DNA of 64,000 nt from Lentisphaeria bacterium (lineage in GTDB: Bacteria; Verrucomicrobiota; Lentisphaeria; Victivallales; UBA1829). Position numbers and translations under genes: made by a program. Every line of letters starts with the position of its first letter. Position 1 is the first letter of the stretch. The stretch spans positions 62,001-126,000 of the forward strand of contig DPDG01000077.1 in assembly GCA_003526375.1 (NCBI GenBank), read 5' to 3'. Shown piece after piece: positions 57,918-64,000 of the stretch. The notes beneath the pieces were generated by a model, which was not told where the DNA came from, did no database searches, and was given only the letters and a program-made list of their open reading frames with translations.

Positions 57918-58544
57918 TCAATTCCCCTGTTGTCCGGTTTCCGCCTGCTTGCGGATCACATGGTAGACTGTCCGGTCCGTCATATATTCACCTTTCTCCA
58001 GCATTGTCCGGATCTCTTTTGCCGAATTCAGGAGAAGTCCATCCTGCATTTTGACACTCTTTCCGGCAGGTTTCCATTGTTTATTGCTGAACTCTGCAAA
58101 CGTGACGAACTGAAGATCGAATCCGTTGCCTGCGGGGCTCAACTGCAGAAGATAGAAGCGCGGAGTGAGCATCCAGATGGCTTCCTCATTATACTTTGCG
58201 TCCTGCAGCACCTGTGCGATATGGACTGTCGCCGTCAAAAATACTCTGCCCTTGATTTTTGAGAAACATCCATAAAGCGGCGCCCATTTTTCATTGAAAT
58301 CCTTTTGTTTGTTTTTGGGATTTTGAATCATCTGGATCAAGACCTCATTTTGGGAGTCCTTGAGCGGGGAGATCACGATATTGTAAGTGTCTGAATCTGT
58401 ATGGCAAACCCAGTTGCCGTAAAATTCCTGCGGTGAAAGTGAGGTCTGTTCATCAAAGGGCGGGGCGATGGATGAGGTTACAGTGCATCCGGTGCAAAAC
58501 AACGTTGCCGCTGCGGCGAACAGTGAAGCGAGTTTTCCGTACAT
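57918..58544 (-). CDS. Hypothetical lipoprotein
   Basis: This 208-residue protein has a lipobox (LFCTGC, Cys20) after a short hydrophobic signal and follows an AAAGGAGG site. The beta-rich body (YGNWVCHTDSDTYNIVISPL, then EAIWMLTPRFYLLQLSPAGNGFDLQFVTF) looks like a lipocalin-like or immunity-type fold, but no family is recognised. It is monocistronic; downstream an 8-bp CTGCCGGA/TCCGGCAG pair with a long loop (57872-57913) might end the transcript. Confidence 0.7.
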   Translation of the reverse strand: MYGKLASLFAAAATLFCTGCTVTSSIAPPFDEQTSLSPQEFYGNWVCHTDSDTYNIVISPLKDSQNEVLIQMIQNPKNKQKDFNEKWAPLYGCFSKIKGRVFLTATVHIAQVLQDAKYNEEAIWMLTPRFYLLQLSPAGNGFDLQFVTFAEFSNKQWKPAGKSVKMQDGLLLNSAKEIRTMLEKGEYMTDRTVYHVIRKQAETGQQGN

Positions 58545-58788
58545 GGTTTCCTCCTTTTTTGGGTGTCGGAATATAAGATAGCATTGTCTGCGGAAAATAA
58601 AAATGGATTTGTCATACGATAGGGGGCAAATACCCGGAGATTACTGTTTTTTACAGGAGAATATTGAAAACGGATTGATTTTTTTGAAAAGCCGATGTAG
58701 GTTACTATGTTTACTTTACGATATTTTCGGATATTGGGTAGCAGGGTGGAATAAGGCAATGGATGGGGATAACGGGGAAGTTACAATC

Positions 58789-59481
58789 ATGGAGAAAAGA
58801 ACGATGAAGAAGCTTAACATCGGGAAGGGACAGCGGTCGGGACTGCGTTTCAATGCCAATGGAATTGAGACGAGGAAGAATATCCTTAAGGCGGCTGCAA
58901 AACTTTTCGCTGAGCGCGGATATGACGGCACGTCTTTCCGTGATATCACCGAGGCTTCCGGTATCGGACTGGGCTCGCTTGTCTATCATTTCGGTGTCAA
59001 GCATAATCTTTATCTGGAAACGCTGAATGCCTTTCTCATGTCGAAGGAGCGCGCTCTGGAGATCGTGGCGCCTTTGAATGCGTGCAGAAAAAAAGACAGA
59101 AAGAGCGTGGTTAATGCTCTTGTGACGGCAATAGCCTCTTATCTGAGGGAAATACACTGCAACAGAAAATTTCCTTTTCTGCCGGCGTTTTATACGAGGC
59201 TTCTGATTGATGCCGGCAAGGATGCCGGGAAAATTGTCGATGCCCGCCTGACGCAGGCGCGGGACTCCTTGAATCAGTTTGCGATGCGCCTCAACCCGAA
59301 ACTTACGGAGGAGCAGGCTTATGCCTGGCGCAGGCTCGTCATTGCACAGATTCAATATACCATGGTTTCCAAAAAGGCTATTCTTCAGGAATTTCATATC
59401 AAGGCATACTCTCCGGAAGTGCTTGATGAAATCGCACGGAGCATCGCGGAAGTATCCTATCCTCTGCTGGGATTGAAATAA
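58789..59481 (+). CDS. TetR family transcriptional regulator
   Basis: This 230-residue protein has a TetR-type helix-turn-helix: NILKAAAKLFAERGYDGTSFRDITEASGIGLGSLVYHFGVKHNLYLETL. The C-terminal helical domain resembles the CerR/DUF1956 type, an inference. ATG 58789 follows GGGGAAG; in-frame ATGs at 58759 and 58804 are alternatives. It is followed by an MFS transporter, its likely target. A hairpin with GCCGGA/TCCGGC arms and a T-rich tail (about 59511-59541) suggests termination between them. Confidence 0.85.
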   Translation: MEKRTMKKLNIGKGQRSGLRFNANGIETRKNILKAAAKLFAERGYDGTSFRDITEASGIGLGSLVYHFGVKHNLYLETLNAFLMSKERALEIVAPLNACRKKDRKSVVNALVTAIASYLREIHCNRKFPFLPAFYTRLLIDAGKDAGKIVDARLTQARDSLNQFAMRLNPKLTEEQAYAWRRLVIAQIQYTMVSKKAILQEFHIKAYSPEVLDEIARSIAEVSYPLLGLK

Positions 59482-59510
59482 ATCCTCCGCCGGGTGAAAT
59501 TACCGGAAAG

Positions 59511-59541
59511 CTGCCGGAATTCCTCTCCGGCGGCTTTTATA
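59511..59541 (+). terminator. terminator after the TetR gene
   Basis: AAGCTGCCGGA and TCCGGCGGCTT arms with one mismatch and a short loop, followed by a weak T-run. Confidence 0.55.
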
Positions 59542-59598
59542 TTTTCTGTCAAAGCAGAAAGTTCAAATCCAGGAAAACAGAGAGACTGCACTGCAAAA

Positions 59599-60795
59599 AT
59601 GAAACATGACAACCGTTCCACGTCACTGGCTGCGGCATGGGCGATCAACTCGCTGGCATATTCGATTGTTTACCCGTTCATTCCGATTTATCTGCATGAG
59701 GAGCGCAACATCCCTATGGATGTGGTCGGAACGATCTTTCCGCTGATGGGGCTTGCCGTAATTCTTGCGCCGCCGGTTTCGGGGTGGCTGACCGACCGGA
59801 TCGGCAGACGTTTCATGATGCAGTTCGGGCAGAGTTCGCGCGCGGCGCTTTTCCTGATTCTGGCGGCGCTGGCTTTCCTGCAGGCGCCGTTCTGGCTGTT
59901 TGCCGTGATTCTGATGATCAATGCGGGAGTCGGAACTTTTTTTCAGGTCGCGGCGGACTCCTATCTGACGGATCTGACGACGCCGGAGGAGCGCCCCCGG
60001 GTGTACAGTAAAATCAGAATCGGCACCAACATCGGCTGGGCGGTAGGGCCCATGCTGGGGGCGTTTCTCGCGCGGACGCCGTTTTCGCTGATGTTCGCAA
60101 TCACTGCCATTCTCTGCATGGCGGGCACGTTTTACACCGGACACTGCTGCCGGGAGGTGCCGCAAGCCGTCTCTGCCGCCTCGAAAGCAGAGGACAAATC
60201 CACTGTCTGGAGTATTTTGCGGAATTCCACATTGCTGAAGCTCCTGATCAGCAGTTTTCTTCTGTTCCTGCTGACTTCCCAGCTTTATTCTGTGCTGTCG
60301 GTCTACGCGACCGGCGTGGTCGGGGTCAGCCGCGATACGCTGGGGCTGGTCTATTCCGTCAACGGTTTTACGATTATCTTCTTTCAGTTGCCGGTCACAC
60401 AACTGCTGGACCGCATCCGCATGCATCAGTCCCTGCGTCTGCTCTCCGGCGCGGCGCTGTATGCGCTCGGCTACTTTTCGCTGGCTTTCTGTACCGGCGG
60501 CTGGTCGCTCGGAACCGCTGTATTTGTGCTGACGCTTGGCGAGGTGATTGTCCAGCCGGCGCTTTTTACGCAGGTCAGCCGGCTGGCTCCGCAAGGCGGA
60601 GTCGGAAGAAGCATGGCGACTCTCGGATTGGTGCGCGGAATCGGCATGGCGGTCGGTCCGTGGATCGGTTCGCTGGTGTTCCAGTCCTATTCCGGCGCTC
60701 CGCTGATTCTATGGGGCATTCTTTCCTCTTTCGCCGTCATTGCCGGAATCGGTTTTCTGACAATGAGAACGGCTTCCCGGCAGCAGACGAACTGA
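59599..60795 (+). CDS. MFS transporter
   Basis: This 398-residue membrane protein has about 12 hydrophobic segments and the MFS loop motif GWLTDRIGRRFMMQFGQ between helices 2 and 3, a second motif DLTTPEERPRVYSKIRIGTNIGWAVGPMLGA, and a repeat-half equivalent LDRIRMHQSLRLL. Such proteins export drugs or carry small solutes; the TetR regulator upstream favours efflux. ATG 59599 is chosen because it aligns with MFS starts; its ribosome binding site is poor, and a GTG at 59494 is an alternative that would lie across the preceding terminator. Confidence 0.82.
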   Translation: MKHDNRSTSLAAAWAINSLAYSIVYPFIPIYLHEERNIPMDVVGTIFPLMGLAVILAPPVSGWLTDRIGRRFMMQFGQSSRAALFLILAALAFLQAPFWLFAVILMINAGVGTFFQVAADSYLTDLTTPEERPRVYSKIRIGTNIGWAVGPMLGAFLARTPFSLMFAITAILCMAGTFYTGHCCREVPQAVSAASKAEDKSTVWSILRNSTLLKLLISSFLLFLLTSQLYSVLSVYATGVVGVSRDTLGLVYSVNGFTIIFFQLPVTQLLDRIRMHQSLRLLSGAALYALGYFSLAFCTGGWSLGTAVFVLTLGEVIVQPALFTQVSRLAPQGGVGRSMATLGLVRGIGMAVGPWIGSLVFQSYSGAPLILWGILSSFAVIAGIGFLTMRTASRQQTN

Positions 60796-60816
60796 TTTCA
60801 GGAAGATTGCAGGCAT

Positions 60817-60843
60817 AAAAAAAGCGGCGTTTCCGCCGCTTTC
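60817..60843 (-). terminator. terminator between the MFS gene and the GltD-like gene
   Basis: AAAGCGGCG and CGCCGCTTT arms with a 4-nt loop and a 7-base A-run on the plus strand, i.e. a T-run on the minus strand; it ends the leftward operon. Confidence 0.85.
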
Positions 60844-60866
60844 CGAAGTCAGAGAAAAAGACCGTT

Positions 60867-62897
60867 TCAGTCTTTCTTCTTCCAGTCGAGAGCTCCGACC
60901 GGGCACGCTTCGATACAGGCGCCGCAGTCCGTGCAGTAGGACTGGAGTCCCTGGTCGAATGCCGTACCGACCTGTGTGTTGAATCCGCGCTTCATCGCCG
61001 CAAGCAGATTCTTGTTCACGATCTCGGAACAGGTCTTTACACAAATTCCGCAGCGGATGCATTTCTTGCGGTCGTGAATAATGTAAGGATGGCGTGTATC
61101 CACAGCCGCAACGGGTTTGGAACCGCTGAACATATCGGGGGCGGCGCAGTATTTCTCGGAGAATTTCTTGAGCTTGCATTCTCCTTTCGCCGTGCAGCTG
61201 CATTCGATGCAGCGTTCGCCTTCCTTCTCGATTTTCTCCGCAGGGATTGTCGGGAAAAGCTCTTCAAAGGTCGTTCTGCGTTTTTCCATTGAAATATAAT
61301 CCGGCTTGACGCGGTCCGCATCGGATACTTCGCGCAGGAATACCAGATCGCTCTTTTCAAGGGAGCTCCAGTGTCCGCGGGAAACGTTGAAGATCGCGGG
61401 AACCTCGTAGGTTTTCCCTTCCATTGCGGCAGCCGCGGCGTCTGCGGCATTGTGCCCGGCTGCGACCGCTTCCACCACTGTTTTGGGGCCTGTCACGCAG
61501 TCGCCGGCGGCAAAGACGGCGCCGTCTGCACAGCGGATGTCTTTGCCGATCACAATATTGCCGCGCTTGTCTTTGTTCACTTCGGACGGTGCGACGGTGC
61601 GCTGCCCGATCGCGGCAATCACGGTGTCGCAGGCGATATCGAAATCCGAACCGGGTTGGGGAACGGGGGAGCGTCTGCCGGAGGCGTCGGGCTCGCCGAG
61701 CACCATTTTCTGGCAGGTCAGAGCCAGCTTGCCGTCCGCATTCTTCTTTAGCGAGAGCGGAGCGGTCAGGAACTCGAACTTCACGCCTTCTTCCATCGCC
61801 TCAAGGACTTCGAGCTGTTCCGCAGGCATTTCCTTCTGGGTTCTGCGATAAACGACTGTGACATCGCCGCCGAGGCGGAGCGCCGTCCTTGCACAGTCCA
61901 TTGCGGTGTTTCCACCGCCGACCACGACCGTTTTACCGGGATTCGCACAGCCTTTCCAGTTGGCGGAGGCGACGCCCTCCAGCCATTTGATACCCTGCTG
62001 TGCGAGTTCTTCACCGTCAATTCTCATGGAGCTGGACGCCCAGGAGCCGACCGTCACGATGACAGCCTGATACTCTTTTTTCAAAGACTCGATCGTGAAA
62101 TCTCTGCCGAGCTCTTTGCCTGTTTCAATCTCGATCCCCATTTTCTTGAAGTGTTCAAGCTCCTTGCGGAGTGTCGCTTTCGGGAGACGGAATTCAGGGA
62201 TTCCGTAACGGAGCATACCGCCGGCTTCGGGCATGCGCTCGAAAATTCTGGAACCATAGCCGAGCCTGCGCAGATAATACGCGGCGGAGAGTCCGGCAGG
62301 ACCCGCGCCGACGATTGCGACTTTCTTATCTTTGAGCTCAGGAAGTTCTTCCATGTATTCTTCATAATAAAGATCTGCGGCAAGACGCTTGAAATCGTTG
62401 ATCGAGACCGGTTTGGAGGTCACGTTCTTGCGGCAGTCCTTTTCGCAGAAGCGAGGGCAGACACGCCCGATGGACATGGGGAGGGGAATGCGCTGTTTGA
62501 TGATCTCAAGCGCTTTTTTGAAGTCTCCCTGGCGTCCGGCGCGGACATACTCCTCCACGCTGGCGTGTGCGGGACATGCCATGGTACAGGGGGCTTCGCA
62601 GTCGCCGGTGTGCTCGGAAAGAAGCAGTCCGAGCGCGGTTCTGCGCATGTCCCTGACTTCGTCCGAAGATGCATCGACCTCCTGTCCTTCGACCGGACAG
62701 GCGGAGCAGGACGGCAGGAAGCGTCCCGTTTTCTTGTCTTTGACGACACAGACGAAACATGCGGTTGTGCGGGATACCCTGCCGTTGAAGCAGAGGGTCG
62801 GGATCTCGATCCCGTTTTTCGTTGCGACGGAGAGAATCGTTTCTCCGGGCGCGGCAGTCACCGCTTTTCCGTCCAATATGAAATTGATATCAGCCAT
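60867..62897 (-). CDS. GltD/NfnB-like NAD(P)-binding flavoprotein with N-terminal [2Fe-2S] and C-terminal [4Fe-4S] domains
   Basis: This 676-residue protein starts with a plant-type/NuoG-like [2Fe-2S] domain (IPTLCFNGRVSRTTACFVCVV). It continues with the GltD-like Cys motif region (CEAPCTMACPAHASVEEYV, GRVCPRFCEKDC), an FAD site (VAIVGAGPAGLSAAYYLRRLG), an NAD(P) site (VVVGGGNTAMDCARTALRLGG) and a glutamate synthase small-chain ending (FAAGDCVTGPKTVVEAVAAGHNAA). Two ferredoxin clusters end the protein (CIRCGICVKTCSEI, CTDCGACIEACPVGAL). Fused to these domains and next to a NuoF-like gene, it matches electron-bifurcating transhydrogenase subunits (Stn/NfnABC type) better than glutamate synthase. 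ATG 62897 is chosen over 62948, which would overlap the upstream stop. Confidence 0.82.
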   Translation of the reverse strand: MADINFILDGKAVTAAPGETILSVATKNGIEIPTLCFNGRVSRTTACFVCVVKDKKTGRFLPSCSACPVEGQEVDASSDEVRDMRRTALGLLLSEHTGDCEAPCTMACPAHASVEEYVRAGRQGDFKKALEIIKQRIPLPMSIGRVCPRFCEKDCRKNVTSKPVSINDFKRLAADLYYEEYMEELPELKDKKVAIVGAGPAGLSAAYYLRRLGYGSRIFERMPEAGGMLRYGIPEFRLPKATLRKELEHFKKMGIEIETGKELGRDFTIESLKKEYQAVIVTVGSWASSSMRIDGEELAQQGIKWLEGVASANWKGCANPGKTVVVGGGNTAMDCARTALRLGGDVTVVYRRTQKEMPAEQLEVLEAMEEGVKFEFLTAPLSLKKNADGKLALTCQKMVLGEPDASGRRSPVPQPGSDFDIACDTVIAAIGQRTVAPSEVNKDKRGNIVIGKDIRCADGAVFAAGDCVTGPKTVVEAVAAGHNAADAAAAAMEGKTYEVPAIFNVSRGHWSSLEKSDLVFLREVSDADRVKPDYISMEKRRTTFEELFPTIPAEKIEKEGERCIECSCTAKGECKLKKFSEKYCAAPDMFSGSKPVAAVDTRHPYIIHDRKKCIRCGICVKTCSEIVNKNLLAAMKRGFNTQVGTAFDQGLQSYCTDCGACIEACPVGALDWKKKD

Positions 62898-62916
62898 TTC
62901 AGATAAACTCCATCGG

Positions 62917-64000
62917 TTATTTGCTGAGGTTGGAATAGAAACCGTCACCCTTTTTCACGCGGTGAATGGTCTTTTTCGGGCAGACTTCCATACAGGTGTT
63001 GCAGCGTGTGCACTTGGAGTTGTCCACCACGAAATCGTCACTGATCGCCTGCACCGGACAGGTCTTGATGCAGAGCTTGCACTTGATGCATTTGCTCTGG
63101 TCAAGCTTGACGTCGGACAGCGCGGCGCACTGGAACGTCGGGCAGTAACCGTCTTTCACGTGTGCCTCATACTCGTTGCGGAAGTAGCGGATCGTGGAAA
63201 GCGCGGGATTCGGCGCGGTCTGCCCGAGGGCGCACAGCGAGCCTTTTCTGATTTTGTTGCCGATGTCTTCGAGGAAGTCGATGTCTTCCGGTTTCCCTTT
63301 GCCGGCTGTAATGTTTTCCAGCGTTTCAAACATGCGCGTGGTGCCGACGCGGCAGAACGTGCATTTTCCGCAGGATTCGCGGTGCGTGAAATCAAGGAAG
63401 TAACGTGCGGTTTCAACCATGCAGCGGTTGTTGCCGATGACGATCAGTCCGCCGGAGCCCATGATCGCGCCGAGCTCCTTCAGGGAGTCGTAATCGACCT
63501 TGACATCGAACTTGTCCGCGGGAATGCAGCCGCCGGACGGTCCGCCCGTCTGAACTGCCTTGACCGTTCCGGGGTCTGCTCCGCCGATCTTGTAAACGAT
63601 ATCCGCAAGCGTGATGCCCATCGGAACTTCGGTCAGTCCGGGGTTCTTCAGGTCGCCTGCGAGAGCGAAAATCTTTGTTCCCTTGCTGCGCTCGGAACCG
63701 AGAGCCGCGAATGCGTCGGGATCGGAGATCACGACGGGGACATTTGCGAAAGTTTCAACGTTGTTGATGGCGGTCGGATAACCGTTCCAGCCTTTGTCGG
63801 TCGGGAACGGGGGACGGAAACGGGGCTGTCCGCGCTTGCCCTCAAGGGAGGCGATCATCGCGGTTTCTTCGCCGCAGACAAATGCCCCGGCGCCTTCCTT
63901 GATCATGATGTCAAGCGGCTTGCTGCGTCCCGGCAGTTTGTCGTATCCCTGTTTCTTGAGTTCGTCGATTGCAATGTTCAGATGCTTGATCGCCAGCGGA
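62917..64000 (-). CDS. NuoF/HydB-like flavoprotein subunit, truncated by the window end
   Basis: The frame is open from 64000 to the stop at 62917 (361 codons visible) and its N-terminus lies beyond the window; the ATG at 63906 is internal. Visible features are GAGAFVCGEETAMIASLEGKRG, the SLBB region (VKAVQTGGPSGGCIPADKFD), the N3-type cluster ESCGKCTFCRVG and two C-terminal ferredoxin clusters (CIKCKLCIKTCP, CTRCNTCMEVCP). It resembles the hydB product at 54145-55989 but is a separate paralogue. It is 19 nt upstream of the GltD-like gene. A NuoE-like gene is expected further upstream. Confidence 0.85.
   Translation of the reverse strand, partial: PLAIKHLNIAIDELKKQGYDKLPGRSKPLDIMIKEGAGAFVCGEETAMIASLEGKRGQPRFRPPFPTDKGWNGYPTAINNVETFANVPVVISDPDAFAALGSERSKGTKIFALAGDLKNPGLTEVPMGITLADIVYKIGGADPGTVKAVQTGGPSGGCIPADKFDVKVDYDSLKELGAIMGSGGLIVIGNNRCMVETARYFLDFTHRESCGKCTFCRVGTTRMFETLENITAGKGKPEDIDFLEDIGNKIRKGSLCALGQTAPNPALSTIRYFRNEYEAHVKDGYCPTFQCAALSDVKLDQSKCIKCKLCIKTCPVQAISDDFVVDNSKCTRCNTCMEVCPKKTIHRVKKGDGFYSNLSK

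Noticed and set aside
60867..62897. Glutamate synthase small chain
   Set aside because: The protein has extra [2Fe-2S] and [4Fe-4S] domains, there is no large-subunit gene nearby, and a NuoF-like gene is its neighbour.

Overview
The window looks like a chromosomal segment of a Lentisphaeria bacterium (Victivallis-like, PVC superphylum). The evidence is indirect: several type IV pilin-like proteins with the H-X9-DG motif, large carbohydrate-active proteins (DUF4838, GH123/DUF4091-like, DUF6067-like, GH29, GH20-like) each next to a transcription regulator, an exosortase pair, and anaerobic energy and cofactor genes (an HydABC-type [FeFe]-hydrogenase and oxygen-independent cobalamin synthesis). 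No 16S rRNA or other phylogenetic marker is present, so the assignment is an inference.

Layout. 1-7756 (minus strand): a GH20-like fragment, an AraC regulator, a DUF4838 protein, a GH29 fucosidase and an FAD oxidoreductase. 7757-7947: a divergent control region with a large dyad. 7948-10619: two pilin-like genes, the second lying between a cobalamin riboswitch and the corrinoid operon. 10619-26420: one tightly packed operon, btuFCD followed by cobD-cbiP, btuR, cbiC, cbiD, cbiET, cbiFG, cbiA, cbiB, cobC, cobU, cobT and cobS, mostly with ATGA overlaps. 26534-29344: two hypothetical genes and an AI-2E family transporter. 29453-33566: an exosortase and an EpsI-like protein, divergent from a TPR protein. 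33583-33824: a terminator and a cluster of palindromes. 33818-49866: carbohydrate-utilisation islands with GntR and LacI regulators and two more pilin-like genes, each directly ahead of an exported carbohydrate-active protein. 50110-52309: a zinc alcohol dehydrogenase, tRNA-Arg(CCU) and a lipoprotein. 52358-56582: the hydABC operon. 56943-60795: a sugar isomerase-like protein, a lipoprotein, a TetR regulator and an MFS transporter. 60867-64000: a GltD-like and a NuoF-like flavoprotein, probably a second electron-bifurcating complex, cut by the window end.

The most unusual signal is a shared 5' module in the four pilin-like genes. Each has a long N-terminal extension that starts at its own ribosome binding site. 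Within it lies an array of 8-bp repeats (ATTGTTCN-type, 3 to 6 units), then a pyrimidine-rich block that is open in all three frames in the copy checked, then a 10-bp-stem hairpin that covers an internal GTG and the pilin signal. A fifth copy is a decayed tandem duplicate. The repeat number differs between genes and the unit is not a multiple of three, so gain or loss of one unit would switch the pilin frame off. This looks like a candidate phase-variation or recombination module, but it is a hypothesis that needs population sequence data.
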